From assembly GCF_000772955.1 (NCBI RefSeq), contig NZ_JPVO01000047.1, positions 103,461 to 167,460 of the forward strand: 64,000 nucleotides of DNA, written 5' to 3'. This stretch comes from Ureibacillus sinduriensis BLB-1 = JCM 15800. GTDB lineage: Bacteria > Bacillota > Bacilli > Bacillales_A > Planococcaceae. Shown in pieces: positions 34,152 through 42,696 of the stretch. Position numbers and translations under genes: made by a program. Below the pieces are notes generated by a model. It did not search any database, was not told where the DNA came from, and was given only the letters and a program-made list of their open reading frames with translations. The first letter of the stretch is position 1. Every line of letters starts with the position of its first letter.

Positions 34152-37031
34152 TTATTCCTCCACCAAATAATGATAAATATCATACTGAACAGGAGTTTCT
34201 AATAGCATGTTCATTGTGACGACACCATAGTGAACGCCTTCATCTTCTAGTTTTTGATTCTTTGCTGATTCACTATCAACGGATACTGGGCCAAGGTAAT
34301 AAAAATCTTTTCCTTCTCCATTATGTTTCTTAACAAATAAATGTACAGCAACGCCATTTTCAGTGGAATGGACAATGGGATTGATATCTTTAGCCATGAC
34401 TGTGCGGTTTTTAGTTGAGCACCATTGGAATAGATCATTAGACAAAAATTCATCTAAGTATTTTGCAGCGGAATCTTCTTCATTCTTATGGTAATTTACA
34501 AATATTGGACATGTTCCATTTTTAATACGTCCACCATTTAAAGTTCCTTCCTCATTTTTATCCCAGTTTAAGAGCTTGCAAACATCTCGTCTTGAGTATT
34601 TTTCATATAGAGTGAAAGGTTTCGATTTATTGTATTTTCTGCTTTTAATTAATGCACACTTAACAATATCCACAATATACCTAGTGAAATTTGAATCCCT
34701 CAAACTTTCTTGAATCTCTTCATTAAATTGGTAGTTACCATCAATTAATTTAATAATTGATTTCCCGCCATATTTTTTTATATCGTTTTGAACAAAAAAT
34801 TCTAAAGCAAAAATATTCTCCACTGATTGTATAGTTTCATCATTCACATAGGCACCAAAATCATTTAATTTAGCAATATATGATTCTTTCGAAATGAATG
34901 ACTCCTTAAGTAATTCTTCAATCAATATCACTTCATGAACTCTTTTACCATTTAAAAATTCTTTCGATAGCATTGTTAATGTGGCAATTTCATATTCTGA
35001 AAGAGAAGGAATATCTTCTTTCATTCTTAATAGGAAATTATAGTAGTTATCCGAGTAGTTAATAATTACTTCAGGGTCCAGTGAATTTTGTTCGATAAAA
35101 TCATGTAGGGTAGGAACTCTACCTAAACGATTTTTTACTTCTGTGTATGCATCTTTTAAAGCCTTTAATGTTGATAAATTTGTATTGTTTATTGCATCGA
35201 AAATTTTCTTTCTCGCAATTTCTTCAAAGTTAATAGTTGAAACTCCTTGAATGTAATCAGTGTTCACCGTTTTTCGACGGACATTATCCTTATTCATGGA
35301 TTGATCTCCAGATAAAGCGATAGGTATAAGATAGTTGTTCTTATAGTTTCCTATAAAATCAATAATTGTTACATACTCCTTAGAATTATGTTTACGTAAC
35401 CCGCGACCAAGCTGTTGAATAAAGATAATGCTTGATTGAGTTTGGCGCAACATAACAATTTGATTTAAAAAGGGGATGTCAATTCCTTCATTAAAAATAT
35501 CCACGGATAAGATATACTGGAGTTCGCCACTTTCTAACTTTTGAATAGCAGCTTCACGCTCCTCCTGGGCATTATCACCAGTTAGTGCCACAGTTTTAAA
35601 GCCAGCTTCATTTAAAAGTATAGAGAGGGATCTTGCCTCTTCTTTACAACTACAGAACATTAAACCCTTTACTCGATCACCAGAGTGCCCGTAATAGTTT
35701 ACTTTCTCTATAATATGCCTTACTCGTTCTCTGGAAACTAAATTCTTTAGTTCAGTCGCATCGTCTACTATTTCTCCATTCTTTTCAAATTCTGTTACAC
35801 CAAAATAATGAAATGGACAAAGCATATCTTCTTCAAGGGCCGCTTGTAGTCGTATTTCATAAGCAATGTTGTAATCAAATAATTCATAGATATTAAATCC
35901 ATCTGTACGTTCAGGTGTAGCAGTCATACCGAGTAAAAAATCTGGTTCAAAATAATTGATGACTTTGAGATATGAATCCGCACCGGCTTTATGAACTTCA
36001 TCTATTAATACATAATCAAAATGATCTTTAGAAAATTCGTGTAAATAGCTGTTTCTAGAGATTGTTTGAATTGTTGCAAACAAATATTTTGCATTTACAT
36101 CCTTTGAATTACCTGAAAGAATGCCATAATCCTCTTCATTTCCACCAAGGACTTTACGATAATCTTGCATTGCCTTTTTTAAGATTTGCTCTCGATGGAC
36201 AACAAATAGCATTCTCTTTGGAGCAAAGTTTCTTACATCAAAGGCAGATAAATAAGTTTTTCCTGTTCCAGTAGCAGAAATGATCAGACCTTTTTTAGCA
36301 CCTGTCTCTCGAAGGGTTTTCAGCTGTAAAAGCGCGGCATCTTGCATTTTATTTGGTTGGATTGATAAGCTTTTTGCTAAATCATTTGTGAGATAGTTAG
36401 TATTGATTTCTAAAGCATTGGTAGTCGTATGCTTTATGAACGGCTGCAACTCGTAGTTTTGTTTATAACCAGCGATCCATTCTTCGGTTAATGGAATGGC
36501 GGCATTCCAAGCATCTTCAAATTGCCTTTTAAAGTGATTAATAATTTCGCCGTTTTCTAATGAAGTTAAAAATACATTCCACTCGTAATTTGCTTTTAAT
36601 GCGCTATCTGTTAAATTCGAGCTTCCTACAATTAAAGAATAATATTCCTTATGTTCAAAGATGTATCCTTTGGAATGAAAACCCTTTTCTCCAGTTAACC
36701 GAACTTCCACATTCTCGAATTTGAGAAGTTCCTTAAACATCTTTGGTTGATTGAAGTTGAGGAAGGTAGAAGTAAGGATTCTCCCTTTAACTCCTTTTAG
36801 CTTTAAGTCATAAAGCATAGTTTTTAAGGTTGCTAGACCACCTTCAGTAATGAAAGCAACAGAAAATGTGAAAGTCTTGCAAGCTTTTAATTCCTGAAGT
36901 AGTGAGGATAAGACAGATTCATGATGATTATTTGTTAAAAGCTTTGGTTTAAAATGTCCTGAAACTGGTTTGTTTTGATCAATAAATCCTTTATGTAGGG
37001 AGTTCTCGATTTTTCGAATAAGTTGGTTCAA
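34152..37031 (-). CDS. PLD nuclease - DEAD/DEAH helicase - DUF3427 protein
   Basis: A 959-residue multidomain protein. The N-terminal phospholipase-D-like nuclease has HSK (119-121) and GSSNL (136-140). The superfamily 2 helicase has Walker A ATGTGKT (253-259), DEVH (344-347), TATPER (370-375) and QQLGRGLRKHN. The C-terminal DUF3427 region ends near residue 959 (DFYYLGPVSVDS is typical). This architecture is found in restriction and defence-type islands. It lies 25 bp after the Nudix gene on the same strand, so the two form an operon. Nucleic-acid cleavage coupled to translocation is likely; the trigger is unknown. Confidence 0.9.
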   Translation of the reverse strand: MNQLIRKIENSLHKGFIDQNKPVSGHFKPKLLTNNHHESVLSSLLQELKACKTFTFSVAFITEGGLATLKTMLYDLKLKGVKGRILTSTFLNFNQPKMFKELLKFENVEVRLTGEKGFHSKGYIFEHKEYYSLIVGSSNLTDSALKANYEWNVFLTSLENGEIINHFKRQFEDAWNAAIPLTEEWIAGYKQNYELQPFIKHTTTNALEINTNYLTNDLAKSLSIQPNKMQDAALLQLKTLRETGAKKGLIISATGTGKTYLSAFDVRNFAPKRMLFVVHREQILKKAMQDYRKVLGGNEEDYGILSGNSKDVNAKYLFATIQTISRNSYLHEFSKDHFDYVLIDEVHKAGADSYLKVINYFEPDFLLGMTATPERTDGFNIYELFDYNIAYEIRLQAALEEDMLCPFHYFGVTEFEKNGEIVDDATELKNLVSRERVRHIIEKVNYYGHSGDRVKGLMFCSCKEEARSLSILLNEAGFKTVALTGDNAQEEREAAIQKLESGELQYILSVDIFNEGIDIPFLNQIVMLRQTQSSIIFIQQLGRGLRKHNSKEYVTIIDFIGNYKNNYLIPIALSGDQSMNKDNVRRKTVNTDYIQGVSTINFEEIARKKIFDAINNTNLSTLKALKDAYTEVKNRLGRVPTLHDFIEQNSLDPEVIINYSDNYYNFLLRMKEDIPSLSEYEIATLTMLSKEFLNGKRVHEVILIEELLKESFISKESYIAKLNDFGAYVNDETIQSVENIFALEFFVQNDIKKYGGKSIIKLIDGNYQFNEEIQESLRDSNFTRYIVDIVKCALIKSRKYNKSKPFTLYEKYSRRDVCKLLNWDKNEEGTLNGGRIKNGTCPIFVNYHKNEEDSAAKYLDEFLSNDLFQWCSTKNRTVMAKDINPIVHSTENGVAVHLFVKKHNGEGKDFYYLGPVSVDSESAKNQKLEDEGVHYGVVTMNMLLETPVQYDIYHYLVEE

Positions 37032-37056
37032 ACTATTCCCACCGTTTCTTTTGGTT

Positions 37057-37452
37057 TTATTTTTCTCTAGCTATCTTCTCTACCGCAGGAATATCGGCAG
37101 GGGCAAAGTCGAGCTGAGTTAGTTGGTCTCGTTTCACCCATTTCGTTTCGGCATGTTCAGTGGCGATAGGTTGTCCCTCCACCAGTTTGGCTTTATACGT
37201 TTCGAGTCGGACAATGAATGTTTCATATTCATATGTTGTGTCTTCCACTTTGTCGCCAACGACAATGCTGCAGTTAAGTTCTTCTAGAATTTCTCGAGTC
37301 AATGCTTGTTCGGGTGTTTCGTTAGGTTCAATCTTTCCACCAGGAAATTCCCAATAGTTCGGGAGGGACATTTCGGGGCTTCTTTTTGCACAGAAAATTT
37401 CATTTTGGTCATTTTCAATAATAGCGCCAACCACGTGAACTTGCTTTTTCAT
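37057..37452 (-). CDS. MutT-like Nudix hydrolase
   Basis: A 131-residue (deoxy)nucleoside triphosphate pyrophosphohydrolase. The Nudix box is complete (GGKIEPNETPEQAL then TREILEELNC), and VVGAIIENDQNEIFCAKR is the usual start of 8-oxo-dGTPase types. It is the first gene of a two-gene operon with the PLD-helicase-DUF3427 protein, a recurrent pairing in Bacillota as far as I recall. Here it may act on a nucleotide signal or on modified nucleotides rather than as general housekeeping MutT. Confidence 0.9.
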   Translation of the reverse strand: MKKQVHVVGAIIENDQNEIFCAKRSPEMSLPNYWEFPGGKIEPNETPEQALTREILEELNCSIVVGDKVEDTTYEYETFIVRLETYKAKLVEGQPIATEHAETKWVKRDQLTQLDFAPADIPAVEKIAREK

Positions 37453-37620
37453 TTTTTATCACCTTTTATTATTTAATAGTCTCATTTTAGCCGATTCCTA
37501 GAAATTGAGCATTATTTTAGTTATGAGGAATATGGTATGAATGTCCTTCACATAAGCCCCAATTCTTTATTGAAACAAGTTTCACCTCCCCATATACTAT
37601 TATTAGGAGGTGTATGGAAA

Positions 37621-38139
37621 ATGAGAGGGATATTGGAAAGAAGGTTGTCGTATTTATATTCGGGTGAATTCAGCTCTGTAATTATCTTTGTTTTTGTTAG
37701 TTATATAGTTAATGCTGCGTTTCCTGAGCTGCAATTATATTCACTCTATTCATTTTGGGCAGCATTCTTCCTTTTAGAATGGCTTCTAATCCAAGGGACG
37801 ATATACTGGTATGCCAAACTAAAAAGACTGCGGAAAGAGAACATATCTACAACTCCGACTAAAATTGTCCGTCTGTTACAGCGCTTTAAAGTTATGAACG
37901 TGTTTATAATTTTCACCGTAGTGATTGCGTTTATTTTCGATGTTATTCAATGGTATCCTTCGTTGCCTGTAGGAGGCTTAGTAACTGTATTGTTGATTTA
38001 TGTTTTTGCCATTTTGGAGTATATAAACTATTTTTATATCCAGCTTTCATACAATAGTATTTATGACATCAAGCGTATACTGAAGAATAGGAAATGGAAG
38101 ACATCCAGCTTGAAAAAAGATATGAAACGATTACTATAA
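37621..38139 (+). CDS. Four-helix membrane protein
   Basis: A 172-residue integral membrane protein with hydrophobic segments at about 15-35, 42-60, 85-105 and 115-140, and a Lys-rich C terminus (KNRKWKTSSLKKDMKRLL). No family recognised. ATG 37621 is 9 nt after AGGAGGTG; the frame is open upstream but lacks an RBS. Confidence 0.65.
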   Translation: MRGILERRLSYLYSGEFSSVIIFVFVSYIVNAAFPELQLYSLYSFWAAFFLLEWLLIQGTIYWYAKLKRLRKENISTTPTKIVRLLQRFKVMNVFIIFTVVIAFIFDVIQWYPSLPVGGLVTVLLIYVFAILEYINYFYIQLSYNSIYDIKRILKNRKWKTSSLKKDMKRLL

Positions 38140-38321
38140 ATCTCTTTGCATCAATTCCGCCATAAAACTAGCTATTAAATTCCCCACCCAGGCCCCAGTA
38201 TTCGTTTGATATCCTTTAGATGAGCTTATTTAGTAACCTTACCACCGACTTCTCGTGCTCCAGCAGCAAAATTCCGATTACCTTTGTCGCTCGTAATCAG
38301 CTTTACCAACCTATTTTTCAC
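38134..38321 (-). pseudogene. Possible small frameshifted gene downstream of the NERD gene
   Basis: A GTG at 38321 overlaps the stop of the NERD gene (GGGTGA). It reads 31 codons (KLITSDKGNRNFAAGAREVG...) to a stop at 38226-38228. A second frame then continues with SSKGYQTNTGAWVGNLIASF to a stop at 38134-38136, inside the end of the convergent membrane-protein gene. The two parts would join into one ~60-residue protein by a single frameshift. Family unknown. Confidence 0.35.
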
Positions 38322-39034
38322 CCCTTCTTCTCCTTAATCCTCTCCACATGCTCCTGCTTTACAGTTTTGTCGGCCAGCTGGTATTGCGCCAAGAAACCGT
38401 AAATCCGGTCGATGTGGTCGGGCTCCAAACGTTTGGGGGAAGCTTCGATTTGTTGCTTCATTAATTTTGTTAGGTTATCACGTTTAATGACATATGTATC
38501 TTTTACCTCATAGGCGACTTTTTTGAGCTCGCATCTTTCACTGAAGACAATGATCGATTTATAATGCTCCTGATCGATGGAGGGGAGGAGGGCTTGCAGT
38601 GCTTTGATGTGGCCGAAGTTTTGTTTGAGCGGATTGTAAAATGAGTACTTTTGCCCATTTGGGAAGGTTTGCATCCACTTTTGCGATTTTTCGTCGCCAA
38701 AAATCCAGCCGCTGTAATTTTTCGATTCAATGACGTAAATGCCGGTCTCATGGAGAAAGACCAGGTCCACCTCGGTTGTTTGCTCTTTGCCGTTCGGAAT
38801 ATAGATGTTGAAGAGTGCTTTATGGTACCCCGGCAACTTCGCCATTTTTCCATAGGAGGAGAATTCCCCGTAATTGCCTTTATTGAACATCGTCGCCAAC
38901 AGTCCATTTCCCGTTTGTTCTTTGTATGTCGAGAGAACCGATTTTTTCTTTGGTTTGTCTGTAGGTTGCGTTGAAGTAGGTGGATTAAGTAAATCTTTTA
39001 CATTCCCGATTAGTTTTTTGAACAACCTGCCCAC
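38318..39034 (-). CDS. NERD-domain protein (nuclease-related)
   Basis: A 238-residue protein with a NERD domain at about 50-165: GEFSSYGKMAKLPGYHKALF, the acidic strand TEVDLVFLHETGIYVIESKN and the YNPLKQNFGHIKAL helix. The family is a member of the PD-(D/E)xK nuclease-like fold, with E-V-D and E-S-K as candidate catalytic positions. A Lys-rich, low-complexity N terminus (PPTSTQPTDKPKKK) precedes it. Start GTG 39034. The role is unknown; the fold suggests DNA processing. Confidence 0.87.
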   Translation of the reverse strand: MGRLFKKLIGNVKDLLNPPTSTQPTDKPKKKSVLSTYKEQTGNGLLATMFNKGNYGEFSSYGKMAKLPGYHKALFNIYIPNGKEQTTEVDLVFLHETGIYVIESKNYSGWIFGDEKSQKWMQTFPNGQKYSFYNPLKQNFGHIKALQALLPSIDQEHYKSIIVFSERCELKKVAYEVKDTYVIKRDNLTKLMKQQIEASPKRLEPDHIDRIYGFLAQYQLADKTVKQEHVERIKEKKG

Positions 39035-39173
39035 TACCTTTCTTATTCATTACTTCTATTTTACTAGAAAATGGAATTTTTGTAAGACCTTATTATGAGT
39101 TGCTTTTCGATGAAAAAGGATATTTGCTCATTGAACCGAATTATTTTAGATAGGGTGAAAGAGGAGGGGGATC

Positions 39174-39680
39174 ATGAACATACGAATCTTAACGGAAGCG
39201 GATGCACAAAACTATCAGACACTTAGGTTAAGAGCATTGCAAACCAATCCGGAAAGCTTTGGTTCTACATATGAAAGGGAAGTTCATTTCACCATCGAGC
39301 AGGTCGAGGAGCGAATACGCCAAGCGGAGGATCGCTTTGTGTTGGGGGCATTTCAGGAAGACGGTTCGTTGATGGGCATTGTTCTACTTATGCGGGAGTT
39401 GGACCGGAAATCCAAGCACAAGGCAACGATTTATGGAATGTACACGGCGCCGGAAGTGCGGGGTCAAGGAGTCGGAAAGGCGCTATTGATAGAAATCATC
39501 AATCGTGCGAATGATTTTGACGGGGTCGAGCAAATTCATCTGCAGGTGATTGCGACGAACGAATCGGCCAAAAAGCTCTACAAATCTTTAGGGTTTGAAA
39601 CATACGGTGTCGAACCGAGAGCACTAAAAGACGGTGATCGATACTTTGATGAAGAGCTGATGGTTTTGTTCCTGAAGTAG
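39174..39680 (+). CDS. GNAT family N-acetyltransferase
   Basis: A 168-residue acetyltransferase. The acetyl-CoA motif A reads YTAPEVRGQGVGKALLIEII, and the motif B region LQVIATNESAKKLYKSLGFE and a C-terminal strand complete the fold. The substrate cannot be predicted. RBS GAGGAGGGGG precedes the ATG. It is divergent from the NERD gene. Confidence 0.9.
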   Translation: MNIRILTEADAQNYQTLRLRALQTNPESFGSTYEREVHFTIEQVEERIRQAEDRFVLGAFQEDGSLMGIVLLMRELDRKSKHKATIYGMYTAPEVRGQGVGKALLIEIINRANDFDGVEQIHLQVIATNESAKKLYKSLGFETYGVEPRALKDGDRYFDEELMVLFLK

Positions 39681-39691
39681 GTTGCAGAACC

Positions 39692-39726
39692 TTGAAGAGT
39701 CACTTAAACCTGTTCTGACTCTTCAA
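39692..39726 (+). terminator. Hairpin after GNAT gene
   Basis: Perfect 11-bp stem TTGAAGAGTCA/TGACTCTTCAA with only a short following T stretch (AGTTTCC). The rest of the ~300-bp gap to the next gene shows nothing clear except a leader. Confidence 0.6.
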
Positions 39727-39978
39727 AGTTTCCGTTGCTCGAGCGCCTTCTATGGAAAAATATACAAAGTGAAGCTGAAATCGAGTCCATAAACACAATG
39801 CAAGTTTGGTGAATTGAACGAGTGACATCTTCTTTGATTGGATGAGGGGAGCCAATTCACTCCAGTGCAAAAGTTTAGATCTGTCATACGATCAATTCCC
39901 AAAATCTACACCATATTGCTAGTAACACGACCCCTGATGGTAAAATATACAATGCAAACGATTGAAGGAGAATAAAAG

Positions 39979-40989
39979 ATGAGAAGATTTGACTTCAAGC
40001 CGGTCGGTATGGAAGATATACCAGCAATGGCTGATTTGTTAGTGCACAGGCAAACGATTGAAGGGGAAGTGTTCCCGTTTCTGAATAACAGTTGTCTTCA
40101 TTTGGAATATATTACGGAGCTGCTTGGAAAATTGTTTGTTAACAAGAAAGTGATTGGGATGGGCGCGTTCATCAACAATGAACTAGTCGGCTACATTATC
40201 GGGGAAATCAAGATCGACTCCATAAGGGGCAGGCATGTATGGGTGCCTTATGAGGGGATCGCCATCAGAATGGACCAATCCTCCGAGCTCATAAGAAATC
40301 TATATGCGGAAGTTTCGGTGGCGTGGTTGGAGCAAGGTTGCTTTATGCATTACGCAATCATACCTCTTGGGAGCGAAGTGTACTTTGATGCCACCCAGCG
40401 GTTAAGCTTTTCCATCCAGCAAGTACATGCCGTCATGAACATACAGGATTACAAACCTTTTGAAAATGTATCGGACGCACAAATCAGAGTGGCGAATGAA
40501 CTGGATGGGGAGCTGATGGGGAAAATGTCCGACATCATCCAAGCGTACCAAAATGCCGCCCCTACGTTCGAGCCCGCGCTGCCGGAAGTGGTGTTGAAAA
40601 TAAACGAAGCCTATAAAACTTTGGTGGCCGAAGCGAATGGGACGTGTCTCATTGCGATGAAGGACGAGAAGGAAATAGGATTTCAGGAATATTGCCCAAT
40701 CCCGGCAGACTTGATGACACCCGACAATGGGGTGGAGTTGGGCATTGCCGGCACTTACTCTTCCGAAATGGGAAGAGGGGTTGGGAAAAAGCTCATGAAT
40801 GAAGGATGCAGGATGATGAAAGAAAAGGGCTATAGCAGTATGGTCACGGACTGGAGAATCACCAACATGGCTTCCTCGGCATTTTGGCCAAAGTGCGGGT
40901 TCACCCCGCTAGCCTATCGAATGGTGAGGCACATCAATAGTGATATTGCATGGGCGAACTTCAACAACCCGGGCATAAAGATGAAATAG
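39979..40989 (+). CDS. GNAT-superfamily acetyltransferase (long form)
   Basis: A 336-residue protein. The C-terminal third carries a complete GNAT core: ELGIAGTYSSEMGRGVGKKL, then TDWRITNMASSAFWPKCGF. The N-terminal half (EDIPAMADLLVHRQ, NELVGYIIGEI) looks like a second, degenerate GNAT domain, so this is probably a tandem GNAT. The substrate is unknown. RBS GAAGGAG precedes the ATG. Confidence 0.85.
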   Translation: MRRFDFKPVGMEDIPAMADLLVHRQTIEGEVFPFLNNSCLHLEYITELLGKLFVNKKVIGMGAFINNELVGYIIGEIKIDSIRGRHVWVPYEGIAIRMDQSSELIRNLYAEVSVAWLEQGCFMHYAIIPLGSEVYFDATQRLSFSIQQVHAVMNIQDYKPFENVSDAQIRVANELDGELMGKMSDIIQAYQNAAPTFEPALPEVVLKINEAYKTLVAEANGTCLIAMKDEKEIGFQEYCPIPADLMTPDNGVELGIAGTYSSEMGRGVGKKLMNEGCRMMKEKGYSSMVTDWRITNMASSAFWPKCGFTPLAYRMVRHINSDIAWANFNNPGIKMK

Positions 40990-41140
40990 CGGGTATTTTT
41001 AATTTAACAACAATGAACTTCCACAGTTCCCCCTTGAACCAACAGGGAATTAATAGGAACAAGCGGTTATCGAATGAAACTTATCAACCGATCAGACGTA
41101 TAGTAATTAGGATCTGAAATTGAACTTGGGGTGATAAACG

Positions 41141-41455
41141 ATGGCTTCTTTTGCTGAAATGATAGTAATCTTTATTTTTCTAATACCTCTATATGCTGGT
41201 TTGATTTGGTCGTACTTACATCCGGAGGACAGTCTGTTGGTAGGGAAAAAGTGGATGTATAAAGAAGAACCGGAACCATCCCCAAAAGCCATCCGCTACA
41301 CAAAATTTACGTCGATGATGGTGATGATCGGAATCCCGTTCATTCTTTTAAGTTTTTTGACTACAAACAACATCCTTAGGTTTTTACCAATAATCATCAT
41401 TTTTGCAATCATATTAGGCGCATTGAAAATACTAATATCTGAAGATCATTCGTAA
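41141..41455 (+). CDS. Small membrane protein, paralogue of the one at 63099
   Basis: A 104-residue protein with an N-terminal helix (VIFIFLIPLYAGLIWSYL), a short cytosolic loop (HPEDSLLVGKKWMYKEEPEP) and two C-terminal helices. The loop pattern P-x-[DE]-SLL-x-G...YK-x-EPE recurs in the protein at 63099-63323, so the two are members of one unnamed family. Function unknown. Confidence 0.65.
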   Translation: MASFAEMIVIFIFLIPLYAGLIWSYLHPEDSLLVGKKWMYKEEPEPSPKAIRYTKFTSMMVMIGIPFILLSFLTTNNILRFLPIIIIFAIILGALKILISEDHS

Positions 41456-41571
41456 GGTTTGAGGTTGAAAGATTCAACTTACCTATCACTAAAAAATAGA
41501 TACTCTAGCAATAGAGGGTCTTAATATCCAATCGCAACCAGCATAAACATTGAACTACAGGAGGGGACATG

Positions 41572-41904
41572 ATGGATTGGAATTTAATGTTGGCAATCGG
41601 AATTGCGGCAGCCGGATATTTCATTGGAGATGGACTGAAAAACTTTAAAAATCCAACTGCCAATAGCTTGGATTCATTGGAAGATGATGAACATGAACTG
41701 ATTAAAGAAAGCCATGTGCATTACTTTATGGGGATTTCGAAAGAGGATGCAAAAGCATTATTTCAAGAGCATCCTGACGTTCCACACATTATCATCAATA
41801 GCAACGTGTATTATCCGAAAGGAAGATTACGTAAATGGCTATTGGGGTTTGGGCAAGTAATTTCATTTGTTTTGAAACCGGGCGCAAGCGTTAAAGTAGG
41901 GTGA
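41572..41904 (+). CDS. Small protein with a winged-helix-like segment
   Basis: A 110-residue protein. One N-terminal hydrophobic helix (MLAIGIAAAGYFIG) is followed by an acidic linker (DSLEDDEHELIKESH), then SKEDAKALFQEHPDVPHIII and SNVYYPKGRLRKWL, which resemble an excisionase-type helix-wing DNA-binding fold. ATG 41572 is placed better after GGAGG than ATG 41569. A membrane-tethered regulator is possible but unproven. Confidence 0.55.
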   Translation: MDWNLMLAIGIAAAGYFIGDGLKNFKNPTANSLDSLEDDEHELIKESHVHYFMGISKEDAKALFQEHPDVPHIIINSNVYYPKGRLRKWLLGFGQVISFVLKPGASVKVG

Positions 41905-42002
41905 TTTCGGGCAGTCATTTAACTGAAATTGCACTAATCCACGCATGGGGAATGATAGAAAAATAGGTCGAAAATGCCCTATAAAATTATGGGAAGTGAA
42001 GA

Positions 42003-42392
42003 ATGGATATGATCATAAAAAGAAAGATATTAACCGCTATCCTTAGTAGTTTGCTTTTCGCAATGATTTTTTCACTGCCGGATTTTGAGTGGAATGGATT
42101 TCTCAATTTATATTATTTAAACGTCATGTTAGTGCTGACGTATGGTGTGGCGGCCTCCATATTTAGTGATTGGATAAGTAACAAGGTGCTTCCCGAACTG
42201 ACTTATGGGCGTGAGATTATTTCCTTTGTTTTACACTGCTTTTTTGGTTTGGTGTTTTTCGTATTTAGTCTTGTTTCAGCGATCACTTTTTACGTTACCG
42301 ATCGTGTATTAAGAAAAATCGAAATCAAATGGTGGGCCGTCATCTTATCATTTTTAATCGTATTGGTAATCTTCATTATCAATATACTCTAA
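42003..42392 (+). CDS. Small polytopic membrane protein
   Basis: A 129-residue protein with about four hydrophobic segments (residues 10-27, 38-55, 72-97 and 108-128). No family recognised. The RBS is weak (GGGAAGTGAAG). It is followed by a terminator whose hairpin resembles the palindromic elements found from 49 to 64 kb. Confidence 0.6.
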   Translation: MDMIIKRKILTAILSSLLFAMIFSLPDFEWNGFLNLYYLNVMLVLTYGVAASIFSDWISNKVLPELTYGREIISFVLHCFFGLVFFVFSLVSAITFYVTDRVLRKIEIKWWAVILSFLIVLVIFIINIL

Positions 42393-42419
42393 GAGATTTT
42401 TAATTCAAAAATAGATTCG

Positions 42420-42452
42420 GCGCAATTTCTAAAGGAGAAATCGCGCTTTTTT
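42420..42452 (+). terminator. Terminator with array-element-like hairpin
   Basis: GCGCAATTTCT with AGAAATCGCGC (42420-42430 with 42436-42446), then TTTTTT. The hairpin has the form of those in the repeats at 61401 and 62953. The remaining 240 bp to the next gene hold only the upstream region of the dehydrogenase gene. Confidence 0.8.
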
Positions 42453-42696
42453 AATGCAACCTTTTTTACTGTTCACAATAAAAAAATAATGGAACTAGCA
42501 AAGTGAAGCCGCGAAACGCTTCGGGTTACTTGGTGTCGGTATTTTCTCAAGGGGAACCCAAAAGGAAGGAAACGGTTTCATAAGAGGTGGCGAAACTAGC
42601 ATCTTATGGAATAAGTTATTTTTAATTTGTCGAATGTGGTAAGATTGTTTAGAATAATACGAGAAAGCTATTTACATTAGGAGGGAAAGTGAAATT

